From: Pedobacter deserti | GTDB lineage: Bacteria > Bacteroidota > Bacteroidia > Sphingobacteriales > Sphingobacteriaceae | Direction of reading: 5' to 3' | Length of the DNA stretch: 64,000 nt | Assembly: GCF_024436415.1 (NCBI RefSeq) | Contig: NZ_JAFMZQ010000001.1 | Coordinates: 1,426,001-1,490,000, forward strand | Shown here: piece by piece, positions 55,447 through 63,499 of the stretch | How the letters are laid out: every line of letters starts with the position of its first letter | Numbering within the stretch: the stretch's first letter is position 1 | Notes under the pieces: generated by a model | Databases searched by the model: none | The model's input: the letters and a program-made list of their open reading frames with translations, nothing else | Told to the model about the DNA's origin: nothing | Made by a program: the position numbers and the translations under genes

Positions 55447-56273
55447 TTGAGTACTTTGGCCGGCATTTGAACATTGGTCGAGTCAGAAAGGCTGCCTGAT
55501 ATATTTTTAACCTCCATGTTCGCAATCTTCAGGTTGGTCTTTCCAAGGGTGGTAATGTTTAGATTTTCGGTTATCCGGACTTTAGAGGCATCTTCACCTC
55601 CGTCGATATCGATGCCTGAGTCGCCCTCGGTTTTTATATTCATGGTGCCGATATGTTGGGTACGGCTGATGAACTGACTATTTATTAAATGGATGGACGC
55701 TGATCTTGGAATAATGTCATTGATGCCGAACTCCCCAACGCGGTTCATATTGCTTTCTAATTTTCTAGTACTTGAACTGGTATTAATCCAAACCGAAGCC
55801 GTGTTCTCTGCGTCGAGTTTTAGAGAATCGAAACCAGCTGAAAGCGTCACTTTTTGTGCGTTAAGTATTCGCAAACTTTGGATGTCGGGAGCATAAATCG
55901 ATATGGGCTGATAATACTCGCTATTTTGTTGTGAGTTGTCATTGATGGTGACCTGTAAGATGCCCTCTTTGTCTACTTTGAAGTTGATAAATGACCGGGC
56001 TTGTTCACTGATCTTTACCCCGTACTTTTTATCTTTTACAAGTGTAATTGCCAACTCCTTGCCTGAACCTCCGATGATGCTTACGCCCTTAAACTGCTCT
56101 GGCGCCGTTATAGAAGTCGTCCCTTCAACAGGTCGGTCGAATGTGTCGGGCGTGTAAGTGACAGCAGTCTTTTCTGTTGTCATATAGACACGGGAAACAA
56201 AAGCTACCACCAAAATCGGCAACAGAATTAGGCTTAGCCCAAAGATGATTAATAATTTATTGCTGGTTTTCAT
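55425..56273 (-). CDS. GIN-domain (DUF2807-type) membrane-anchored protein
   Basis: 282 residues. N-terminal membrane anchor (LLIIFGLSLILLPILVVAFV), then a beta-helix-like region typical of the 'auto-transporter adhesin head GIN' family (ISIYAPDIQSLRILNAQKV, LESNMNRVGEFGINDI, GTMNIKTEGDSGIDIDGG). Function of the family is not established. Its start overlaps the GntR stop by 4 bp (ATGA), so it is the last gene of the transporter operon and translationally coupled. Confidence 0.8.
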   Translation of the reverse strand: MKTSNKLLIIFGLSLILLPILVVAFVSRVYMTTEKTAVTYTPDTFDRPVEGTTSITAPEQFKGVSIIGGSGKELAITLVKDKKYGVKISEQARSFINFKVDKEGILQVTINDNSQQNSEYYQPISIYAPDIQSLRILNAQKVTLSAGFDSLKLDAENTASVWINTSSSTRKLESNMNRVGEFGINDIIPRSASIHLINSQFISRTQHIGTMNIKTEGDSGIDIDGGEDASKVRITENLNITTLGKTNLKIANMEVKNISGSLSDSTNVQMPAKVLNQMYKKR

Positions 56274-56653
56274 TGTTCTGATTGTTTAAAGGTTTCGGCG
56301 ACAAAGGCATTATATCTGTCCTTTAATTCGTCTAAACCAATGTCTAATAAATAAATATTTCTGAAAAATATGGGCAGTTCTTCGTCTACAAATTGCCCTT
56401 TTGCAAAGCTCTTAACGTTGGCAACGGCGTCTTCATTCACAAAGAAGCCTATGCCTCGTTTGTTGCTTATGATATTCTTGGTTTGCAGCAATTCATAGGT
56501 GCGCATCACCGTATTTGGGTTAACTTCAAGTTCTACGGCCATTTCTCTTACCGAAGGAATTTTCTCTTCAGCCCTCCATTTTTGCAACAGAATCCCCTCG
56601 CAAACATAGTCTGCTATTTGAAGGTATATTGCTTTGTTGTCTCTAAATTCCAT
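56270..56653 (-). CDS. GntR-family transcriptional regulator, YtrA subfamily
   Basis: 127 residues: winged helix-turn-helix (about 10-75, IPSVREMAVELEVNPNTVMR, TKNIISNKRGIGFFV) and a very short C-terminal dimerisation part (about 76-120), the mark of the YtrA subfamily. These repressors control ABC transporter operons that contain their own gene. It lies 15 bp after the permease gene. Its likely site is the 20-bp palindrome upstream of the first gene. Confidence 0.92.
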   Translation of the reverse strand: MEFRDNKAIYLQIADYVCEGILLQKWRAEEKIPSVREMAVELEVNPNTVMRTYELLQTKNIISNKRGIGFFVNEDAVANVKSFAKGQFVDEELPIFFRNIYLLDIGLDELKDRYNAFVAETFKQSEQ

Positions 56654-56668
56654 GATTTCGTTCTTTTG

Positions 56669-57439
56669 TTAAACCTCTTTTTCTTTTAGTCGGACATAAG
56701 TGATCGACCATATGGCAAGAGTGAGCAGGATCAGAACCAGGGAAATCGATATTTCCGCCAGGTCCTTGCCGTCTACCTTCATAAACGGGGATGTTGGAAG
56801 TTGGTGCCTGTTTCTGGTCAATGCCTCTCCTGCGTTAGCAACTATATATGTCGCTAATCCCGTGAAAACCATAACCGAGAGTGCTGTTTTTATATAGTGG
56901 AATTTATGAAAGTAAATGGAACCCAAAAGAAAAATAGACGTTGCCAGGGCAGGGACAAAATAAAGCGGGGTAAACAAGTCTGGAACATGTATCGCGAAAA
57001 ATAGATGAAGTTCACGTGCTGTACCATGATTTGCCCGGTAGTTTGTAATAAAACCGAAATCTACCAGCCAAAAAATCACGACAAAGCTCACTACAGAAAG
57101 GACGGCAGTAAAAAGCACGGCAGCAAGGAATTTCTCAAAAGTTGATGCAGGTATAAGGAGGTCTATCACTGTTTTGGCTTTCTGCCCATAGTGTGAGAAA
57201 TAGTTGCTGGCAATCGCCGTGATAAAAAGAAATCCAAAAATGAGGAAAAGGGGTTCCCTGAAATTCAGATTTATATGCGTAAAATTTGGATAGATAATAG
57301 TCGCCCAAAACGAATACAGGTAAAATATAGTATTAGCTCCAAAGGCAACGCCAAGCGCCATTAAATATATTTTGCCAAATTCGAGCCACTGTCTTCTTAG
57401 CAACAGCCCAAAGCGGTTAATGTCAAATGTGTTGTTCAT
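56669..57439 (-). CDS. ABC-2-type transporter permease
   Basis: 256 residues with about six membrane helices (for example LMALGVAFGANTIFYLYSF, LFLIFGFLFITAIASNYF, ILVLILLTLAIWSITYV-like last helix). No periplasmic domain. It pairs with the ATPase 5 bp upstream. Probably an exporter for a lipid-like or peptide compound, as in other YtrA-type operons; substrate unknown. Confidence 0.85.
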   Translation of the reverse strand: MNNTFDINRFGLLLRRQWLEFGKIYLMALGVAFGANTIFYLYSFWATIIYPNFTHINLNFREPLFLIFGFLFITAIASNYFSHYGQKAKTVIDLLIPASTFEKFLAAVLFTAVLSVVSFVVIFWLVDFGFITNYRANHGTARELHLFFAIHVPDLFTPLYFVPALATSIFLLGSIYFHKFHYIKTALSVMVFTGLATYIVANAGEALTRNRHQLPTSPFMKVDGKDLAEISISLVLILLTLAIWSITYVRLKEKEV

Positions 57440-57444
57440 ATCTT

Positions 57445-58272
57445 TTAGTTGAATACCGTTTTAAGTTTACTTTTTGCAGCAAGCATGGTGTTAAACAAGA
57501 GCTCCATGTCCAATTTGCTGTCTTCGTTATGATAGTTGATGGTTACGGCATTATGTCCGGATAATGAGGGCTCAGAATATATGACCGTGTTGTCCAGTTC
57601 TTTTACACGCTTAAAGCAGAGTTTGGCAGTGATTTCATCTATGGATGCATTGAGGGCAATCTCATGTTCATCCAAAATGATCACCGTGTCTATCAGATTA
57701 TCAAGATCACGCACCTGGTGGGTGGAGATAATGATACAGCGATCTTCCGTTAGCGCCTCGGCCATAACCTTGCGGAACTGCGCTTTAGACGGAATGTCCA
57801 ACCCGTTCGTAGGCTCATCCATAATAATGAGTCGGGCCCGGGTGGCAAGTCCGAATGCTATGATGAACTTTTTCTTCTGACCATAACTCATGTGGATAAG
57901 TTTCTGGCCGGTCGGAATATCGAACTCCGACAGCAACCCATGGAAATAGGTCGCGTCGAAATCCGGATAAAATGGAGCGTTGGTTTTTACGTAAGTATCA
58001 ATTTTAGCGGCAGGTAAATGAAACTCTTCAGGGATGAAACAGATTTGCTGCAGGAGCGAGGGCTGTCGCCGGCCCGGATTATGGCCCATTACTTCCAGCG
58101 TACCGCTATCGGCATATACAAGCCCCGCCATGTTTTTAAGCAAACTCGATTTGCCAGCGCCGTTCTTACCAAGCAGGCCATATATATGTCCTGCGCTGAG
58201 TTTCATGTTCAGGTTTTTAAATAGGGGCCTCTTCTTCGTATACCCAAAATTCAGATCGTTAATCTTTACCAT
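57445..58272 (-). CDS. ABC transporter ATP-binding protein
   Basis: 275 residues. Walker A GKNGAGKS (35-42), signature region MSYGQKKK (128-135, a divergent LSGGQ), Walker B and D-loop LIIMDEPTNGLD (about 148-159), switch His in IIISTHQVRDLDN. Energises the ABC-2 permease encoded next. First gene of a four-gene operon (ATPase, permease, GntR regulator, GIN protein). The start ATG lies 7 bp from the operator-like palindrome. Confidence 0.95.
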   Translation of the reverse strand: MVKINDLNFGYTKKRPLFKNLNMKLSAGHIYGLLGKNGAGKSSLLKNMAGLVYADSGTLEVMGHNPGRRQPSLLQQICFIPEEFHLPAAKIDTYVKTNAPFYPDFDATYFHGLLSEFDIPTGQKLIHMSYGQKKKFIIAFGLATRARLIIMDEPTNGLDIPSKAQFRKVMAEALTEDRCIIISTHQVRDLDNLIDTVIILDEHEIALNASIDEITAKLCFKRVKELDNTVIYSEPSLSGHNAVTINYHNEDSKLDMELLFNTMLAAKSKLKTVFN

Positions 58273-58279
58273 ACTCTAC

Positions 58280-58299
58280 TGTATTAGTTAAATAATACA
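58280..58299. promoter_or_regulatory. Near-perfect 20-bp palindrome, probable YtrA/GntR operator
   Basis: TGTATTA (58280-58286), spacer GTTAAA, TAATACA (58293-58299): 9 of 10 positions pair. It begins 7 bp upstream of the ATPase ATG (58272). The outer bases (ACTGTA ... TACACT) resemble the AGTGTA-spacer-TACACT site reported for Bacillus YtrA (from memory). A second pair CACTA/TAGTG lies at about 58298-58314. Autorepression of the operon is inferred. Confidence 0.65.
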
Positions 58300-58405
58300 C
58301 TAATGTATGTAGTGATTTTGAGTTCTGCAAATTATTGCTGAAAATAATTGTGAAATATTATATATTAGAATGTCTAAAGCGCTCATGCTTAAGGGCTAAT
58401 AAATT

Positions 58406-59005
58406 ATGAAACGCTTTCTAATGCTCTTTTTACTGCTGGCAGCATCCACATGCGCTACAGGGCAGGAAAATAAAACACGCGTAATATTTGGTGAGCTGTG
58501 GCTTGGTGGAGCAGGGGACGGGCTAGGCACGGGTGCAAATATCAACTATCAGCGAGGCATTCACCTGTTTACAGCCAGGACCTCTTTGCTAGCCGGTCTG
58601 CCAATTCTGGATTCTCTGTTTTTACCTCCCGATAGGGAAATTGACCGTCAGAGAACCAGGGAGTTTGCAATCTTGTACGGTCCGCGAATTACAGGAAAGG
58701 GCCTTTCGCTTAGCGTCTCAATGGGTGTGTCCCAAAATTTTCATTCTGCGTCAATTGTCGATGAGGACGACAAATATTTAGGTGAGGAGTCGCTCCGATA
58801 TGTCGGCATCCCTTTCGAAGTTAACCTCAAATTTTTTAAACGGCGTAAAATACCGTACCACATCTATGGCGTGTTTCCGGTCGGCGGGCCAACCGCTTTT
58901 GGGAGATCGTTTGGCCTAAAGGTATTTGCTGATCTTAGAAGAGGCGGCTATGCCGGCTTCGCTTTTACAATTGGCTGGGGCGTCCATAAGAAATATACAG
59001 AATAA
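58406..59005 (+). CDS. Secreted protein of unknown function, beta-barrel-like
   Basis: 199 residues with signal peptide (FLMLFLLLAASTCATGQ). Repeated amphipathic beta-strands with glycine and aromatic residues (IFGELWLGGAGDGLGTGANI, LSLSVSMGVSQNFHS, YAGFAFTIGWGVHKKY) suggest a small outer-membrane barrel. No family recognised. Divergent from the ABC operon, convergent with the TlpA-type gene at 59046. Confidence 0.65.
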   Translation: MKRFLMLFLLLAASTCATGQENKTRVIFGELWLGGAGDGLGTGANINYQRGIHLFTARTSLLAGLPILDSLFLPPDREIDRQRTREFAILYGPRITGKGLSLSVSMGVSQNFHSASIVDEDDKYLGEESLRYVGIPFEVNLKFFKRRKIPYHIYGVFPVGGPTAFGRSFGLKVFADLRRGGYAGFAFTIGWGVHKKYTE

Positions 59006-59045
59006 CTTGCCTGCTGCAAACCAAATTTTTGCTGTCTGAAAATCG

Positions 59046-60488
59046 CTATTTCTGTGGTCCCGTAACATTTATCGCTGCAGATAGTGCCTTATCTAGCTTA
59101 TTTTCCTGATCGGACACCAAATGAAACAAGCCCGGTACGTTTCTGTCGATAATTTTCCCGTCTCTGCCGATCAGCACATAGTTGGGGATCCCGTGGATGT
59201 GATAGTCATTAACTACCGGATGTTTGGTCCAGCCTTCAGCCACTAAATTTACACCGGTCAATCCAAGGTCCATTACTTTTTTCTTCCATTTATTACCAGT
59301 CTCATCTACGCAAATGTTGATGAAGACCACGTCCTTGTCCTTATATTTGTCGTGTACCTTTTCTCCGTTTCGAGTAATGTCGGCAATGCATGATCCGCAA
59401 TACACACCCCAGAAATCAATCAGTACAACCTTCCCTGCGAAGTCACTTAGAGATACGGATTTATTGTTAACATCTTTGAGCGTGAACGCAGGAGCAATCT
59501 GTCCTGGAGCAAGTCTGCTAAAGGCTGTATAAAAGCTTCGTAACGGTTCAGCATGTTTAGATTCGGGATAGCTGGATAAGAATCTGTGGTAAATCTCCCT
59601 AGTATTTGCGAAATCGTAATGCTCAAAACCACCCCTGATAGCCTTGGCAAGATACCACTCTCTTACGGACCTGACTGGTATTAAGGCTTCTCCCATTGCG
59701 AAGTCAGCCTTAGTTGGATTGAAAATGCCTGTGCCAAGGTCGAAATTTATGCTGCCAAATGGCGTCTGGAAGAACCGGACTCGGTTGAATAAAAAATCAC
59801 GGTAGACGGGTGATTGTTCAAAGACGGCGGTTGATATAAATTGAGGACTTAAATGCGATAGGGAAACGTTCTGGGCGTCAATCTGCACTTCTGACTTAAG
59901 CGTAAATTTGTCGAGCAACTTAGCGTTATACAGAAGATCGACATGTTTAAAATAAATATCGTATACGATCTTTTCACTGACAGACTGATATTTCGAGAGC
60001 AACTTAAGTGAATTTTCATAGGACTGATTAATTTCTTCGTATTTTGCTGAATCAGTGAGATTTTTATTATGTGTATTCTGATGGGCTTTTCGGAATGCCC
60101 GGTTTGTTGCCATGTTCAAGTCAAAGAGCATTTTCAGCTCCCGATCGTAGGCTTGCTTCGGGCTGCTTATGATAAAAGTATTTTCGAATTTCTTAGTATC
60201 CCATTTTAATAGGACAGTATCCCCTGGAGAAGCGTAGATGGTGAAGAGGTCATTGTTGAGGGGAAGGTAAACATCTTGCAAACCTTCAATTTTGATGCGT
60301 TTGTTGAAATTTCCTTTTGAGTCTACCTTGATGGAATGCCTGCCGCTTTCCATGAAGCCGCTGGTTCCGATCTCAAAAAAGTCACTTCCCAGATTCTTGA
60401 CGTTTCCTTTGATAACAAAATAAGTGTCGGCCTGGGCAAGGCATGTTAATGGAAGTAGAAAGATGAAAAGCGTAATTGAAAATTTCAT
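59046..60488 (-). CDS. TlpA-family thioredoxin-like protein with CGSC active site
   Basis: 480 residues with signal peptide (LFIFLLPLTCLAQ). DUF4369-like N-terminal domain (about 20-115), long helical middle (about 120-330) and thioredoxin domain (about 335-470). The active site reads WGVYCGSC: Cys364 and Cys367, with Tyr in place of Trp before the first Cys and Ser in place of the usual Pro. Cis-proline loop GIPNYV is intact. Periplasmic redox protein, not next to a SusCD pair. Its starting region has a weak promoter-like sequence only. Confidence 0.88.
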   Translation of the reverse strand: MKFSITLFIFLLPLTCLAQADTYFVIKGNVKNLGSDFFEIGTSGFMESGRHSIKVDSKGNFNKRIKIEGLQDVYLPLNNDLFTIYASPGDTVLLKWDTKKFENTFIISSPKQAYDRELKMLFDLNMATNRAFRKAHQNTHNKNLTDSAKYEEINQSYENSLKLLSKYQSVSEKIVYDIYFKHVDLLYNAKLLDKFTLKSEVQIDAQNVSLSHLSPQFISTAVFEQSPVYRDFLFNRVRFFQTPFGSINFDLGTGIFNPTKADFAMGEALIPVRSVREWYLAKAIRGGFEHYDFANTREIYHRFLSSYPESKHAEPLRSFYTAFSRLAPGQIAPAFTLKDVNNKSVSLSDFAGKVVLIDFWGVYCGSCIADITRNGEKVHDKYKDKDVVFINICVDETGNKWKKKVMDLGLTGVNLVAEGWTKHPVVNDYHIHGIPNYVLIGRDGKIIDRNVPGLFHLVSDQENKLDKALSAAINVTGPQK

Positions 60489-60658
60489 ATAATATATAGT
60501 TTAAAGCAAGATAGAAAATAATTGCGCGCTTTCAGATAACGAATGGCAACTTTATCCTTTAGGCCATGGCCAACCCCGTCTCCAGAGTTACAGTGGCTTC
60601 GTTTATTCAGTGGCCTCTAAAAGCAGTGCAGGTACTGCTAAGGAATACAGACTGGTTG

Positions 60659-60757
60659 CTGCCCAGTATCTGCCCGGCAGCTACATGGATGCTATGCGGC
60701 CAAACCCGGGCAATATCCGGGTAGTACCCGGGTAGTATCCGGGTAGTATCCGGGCAG
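60659..60757. repeat. Nine-unit 11-bp tandem array, CCGGGTAG core
   Basis: Successive 11-bp units: CTGCCCAGTAT, CTGCCCGGCAG, CTACATGGATG, CTATGCGGCCA, AACCCGGGCAA, TATCCGGGTAG, TACCCGGGTAG, TATCCGGGTAG, TATCCGGGCAG. The last four are nearly identical, the earlier ones decay. The period is not a multiple of three, so the array does not encode a peptide repeat. Confidence 0.75.
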
Positions 60758-60839
60758 CAAGCAATGGCAAACGCCTTACAAGTTTGACCCTTTTCTCTGT
60801 TTGCGGCTCGCTTTTTCCTTGAAAAGGATATATTTGATC

Positions 60840-60999
60840 ATGCAGCAATCGTTATACGGCTATATGGATGAGTCCTTTCAACAGCTTATTCTAGCACGTC
60901 GGGCGTATTGCGATGTGTGAGCAATATATCGAGCACGAGCGGATCGGATACTACCGGAAAATGGCCGAGGAAAAGCTTAGCGCTCTGCAAAACCAATGA
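60840..60999 (+). pseudogene. Two overlapping short frames, possible broken small gene
   Basis: Frame 1 (60840-60920, 26 codons, MQQSLYGYMDESFQQLILAR...) and frame 2 (60913-60999, 28 codons, ...EQYIEHERIGYYRKMAEEKL...) overlap by 8 bp in different frames. Both have protein-like composition, and joining them by a one-base shift would give a helical protein of about 50 residues. It may be a remnant of a small gene or chance. No homologue recognised. Confidence 0.25.
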
Positions 61000-61056
61000 C
61001 CTTTTAAACAAAGCACATTCGGACGTTTAAACAAAACCGGCTGTTTGCAGCGCTAC

Positions 61057-61064
61057 TAACTTTG
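61057..61064 (+). promoter_or_regulatory. TAnnTTTG promoter box for the SDR-AraC pair
   Basis: TAACTTTG matches the consensus exactly and ends 22 nt before the ATG at 61087. No -33 TTG at standard spacing. Confidence 0.45.
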
Positions 61065-61086
61065 TTCCATACAAAATCAAAATGAC

Positions 61087-62082
61087 ATGGAACAGAACAA
61101 CTATCAGGGAGCACTGCAGACACCAATCGGGTCGGGCTTCAACGCATCATCTACCACGCGTGACGTAATTAATGGAATAGATCTTACAGGTAAAATCGCT
61201 ATTGTCACGGGCGGGAATACGGGTATAGGTTTAGAAACCACGAGAACGCTGGCATCAGCGGGAGCAACGGTTATCGTTCCGGCCAGGGATGTTGAAAAGG
61301 CCAGGCGTAATCTTGCGGGGCTTGCCAATGTAGAAATTGAGGTTATGGACTTGATGGACCCTGCTTCGATTGATGCCTTTGCCGAAAAGTTCATTGCCTC
61401 GGCCAGGCCGCTTCATTTACTTATCAATAATGCCGGTATTATGTGGGTGCCGCTCCGTCGCGATAGTCGCGGCGTGGAATCGCAACTGGCTACCAACTAC
61501 CTGGCACCCTTTCATCTGACTGCCAGACTTTGGCCTGCGCTTAAAAAGGCGAATGGTGCAAGGGTAGTCAATGTTTCATCGGGCGGGCACCAGTTCTCGG
61601 ACTTCAATTTCGAAGATCCTAACTTTTTGCAAAGAGATTATGAGACTTTGCTGGGCTACGGACAGTCAAAAACGGCAGTCAACCTCTTTACGATGGAACT
61701 GGATTCACGGGCAAAAGCTTTTGATGTTCGCGCTTATTCATTGTGCCCCGGGGCCGTGGGCGAGACGGAACTTGCCAGGGAAGCTCCGGTAGAGCTATTC
61801 CAAAAGATGGGTTACAGCGATGCGGATGGGAACTTGTTGCCCGAAGTGGCGGCTTCCTTGAAGACGCTGGCGCAGGGTGCGGCGACGACCGTTTGGTGTG
61901 CAACCACTCCACAACTCAACGATATCGGTGGGGTGTATTGCGAACATGTGGAAGTGGCGGATTTAAATATAGACGAGTCGGTTATAGGAGGGGTAAAGCC
62001 ATATTCGCTGGATGAAGTGAACGCAAAACGTGTGTGGGAGTTGGGCGAACAAATGACTGGCGTGACATTCAACATCTCCTGA
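61087..62082 (+). CDS. SDR-family oxidoreductase (retinol-dehydrogenase-like)
   Basis: 331 residues. Cofactor motif TGGNTGIG (41-48), NNAGI (114-118), Ser164/165 in NVSSGG, Tyr191 and Lys195 (YGQSK). A N-terminal extension of about 30 residues precedes the fold. NAD(P)-dependent oxidoreductase of the wide WWOX/retinol-dehydrogenase-like group; substrate unknown. It lies 28 bp before an AraC-family gene, a pair common for inducible detoxification genes. ATG 61087 is preferred to the out-of-frame ATG at 61082. Confidence 0.9.
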   Translation: MEQNNYQGALQTPIGSGFNASSTTRDVINGIDLTGKIAIVTGGNTGIGLETTRTLASAGATVIVPARDVEKARRNLAGLANVEIEVMDLMDPASIDAFAEKFIASARPLHLLINNAGIMWVPLRRDSRGVESQLATNYLAPFHLTARLWPALKKANGARVVNVSSGGHQFSDFNFEDPNFLQRDYETLLGYGQSKTAVNLFTMELDSRAKAFDVRAYSLCPGAVGETELAREAPVELFQKMGYSDADGNLLPEVAASLKTLAQGAATTVWCATTPQLNDIGGVYCEHVEVADLNIDESVIGGVKPYSLDEVNAKRVWELGEQMTGVTFNIS

Positions 62083-62110
62083 TATTTAGTACTTTTAACA
62101 CACAAGCGAT

Positions 62111-62920
62111 ATGGATTATCAGGTAAATTATATCAACCCGGAAATTAAGCTTTCCTGCTACGAGGGGAAGTTGTTTAAAACGGAAGCGGCATTTGATGAT
62201 CACTTGCTTGTGTGGTTAATTTCGGGTGAGACCAAGATTATTCAGGCCGATGAAACATTTGTTTTCGGTGCGGGCAATACGTTTTTGATTCCCAGGCATC
62301 AGTTGGCAACGATCATGAATGTGCCAAAGGACGGCTTGCCCCATAAAGCGGTGGCCATGCATTTGTCGATTGAAAGGCTCAGGAACTTTTACATCGATAA
62401 AAACATTAAAGCCAAACCTCTGGCTGGCAAGATCATCAGCTTTCACCAGCATCCCTTGCTCCAAAGCTGCTTAGCCTCGTTGATACCCTATTTTGATATG
62501 CAGGAGAATTTTCCGGAAGACATCGCATCGCTTAAGATTACCGAGGCAATCAGCATTCTGCGCAGCATTGACAAAGGAATCGATGATATCCTGGCAAATT
62601 TTGAAGAGCCGCATAAGATTGAGCTAACCGGCTTTATGGAAAAGAACTTCATGTTCAATATGCCATTGGAAAGATTTGGATATCTGACGGGGCGTAGCCT
62701 TACGACCTTTAAGCGGGATTTCAGTAAAGCCTTTAACATGACGCCGCAACGCTGGCTAACCCGGAAACGACTCGAGTTAGCGCATTACGAGTTTACTGAA
62801 AAACGCAGACGGCCCGTTGAAGTGTGTTATGAAACAGGTTTCGAAAATCTGTCGCATTTCTCGTATGCTTTCAAGAAACATTATGGTTATGCGCCTAGAG
62901 AGTTGTTGAATCGTTTGTGA
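62111..62920 (+). CDS. AraC-family transcriptional regulator
   Basis: 269 residues. N-terminal cupin-like sensor part (about 1-150, WLISGETKIIQADETFVFGAGN) and a C-terminal double HTH of the AraC family (about 168-268, PLERFGYLTGRSLTTFKRDF, VCYETGFENLSHFSYAFKKH, GYAPREL). It probably controls the SDR gene directly upstream. Effector unknown. Confidence 0.93.
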   Translation: MDYQVNYINPEIKLSCYEGKLFKTEAAFDDHLLVWLISGETKIIQADETFVFGAGNTFLIPRHQLATIMNVPKDGLPHKAVAMHLSIERLRNFYIDKNIKAKPLAGKIISFHQHPLLQSCLASLIPYFDMQENFPEDIASLKITEAISILRSIDKGIDDILANFEEPHKIELTGFMEKNFMFNMPLERFGYLTGRSLTTFKRDFSKAFNMTPQRWLTRKRLELAHYEFTEKRRRPVEVCYETGFENLSHFSYAFKKHYGYAPRELLNRL

Positions 62921-62948
62921 ATAGCAACAGCTTTTCTTATCTTGATGC

Positions 62949-63419
62949 ATGAACATTCAATTTCAAGAAAAGCAACGGTTCCCGAATATACTCCTTTGGA
63001 TCCTGTTTGCACTTCCGCTTATAGCTTCTTATGGTCTCTATAAACAGTTGGTTTTGAAAGAATCTGTGGGAAATAATCCTGCGCCGGATGGTGTGCTTAT
63101 CGCCGCTACAATTTTCATCTATTGTCTTGCGGGCCTGTTCGCTATTACGAGACTGCACACTAAGATAGACCATACCGGGATTGAAATGCGTTTTGCTCCC
63201 TTTTTTAAAAAGACGTGGAAATGGGAAGATATAGATCATATCCAGGTGATCAATTATGGCTTTGTAGGCGGCTGGGGTATACGGCTTACAATAAAATACG
63301 GTACGGTATTTAACGTTAGCGGTAGTTATGGCTTGGCCGTGGTCTTGAAAAGCGGGAAGAAGTTTGTGATAGGTACGAAAAGGCCTGACGAGATGAATGC
63401 TGCGGTGCAGGGGGGATAA
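62949..63419 (+). CDS. Small membrane protein of unknown function, PH-like C-terminus
   Basis: 156 residues. Two membrane helices (about 12-32, ILLWILFALPLIASYGLY, and 48-66, LIAATIFIYCLAGLFAI), then a soluble PH-like beta part (IDHTGIEMRFAPFFKKTWKW, GIRLTIKYGTVFNVSGS, LKSGKKFVIGTKRPDE). Similar folded tails occur in bacterial PH-domain membrane proteins. Role unknown. Follows the AraC gene by 28 bp. Confidence 0.7.
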   Translation: MNIQFQEKQRFPNILLWILFALPLIASYGLYKQLVLKESVGNNPAPDGVLIAATIFIYCLAGLFAITRLHTKIDHTGIEMRFAPFFKKTWKWEDIDHIQVINYGFVGGWGIRLTIKYGTVFNVSGSYGLAVVLKSGKKFVIGTKRPDEMNAAVQGG

Positions 63420-63499
63420 AGACACTTAATACTGCTAGCCTGAATTATGGAATATTTTACCTTCTGTCATCATAGTGATGTACCTAAACTTAAGCTATC

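Larger units (their letters stand above)
60489..61086. other. 598-bp intergenic region with array and small broken frames
   Basis: Holds a run of nine 11-bp units (60659-60757), two overlapping short frames (60840-60920, 60913-60999) and the promoter box of the SDR gene. A 77-codon frame without a start (60505-60735) runs through the array. No full gene is supported. Confidence 0.6.

Noticed and set aside
60505..60735. 77-codon open frame with no start codon running into the 11-bp array
   Set aside because: Although it reads fairly protein-like (AKEYRLVAAQYLPGSY), it has no start, ends inside the repeat, and shares no known motif.
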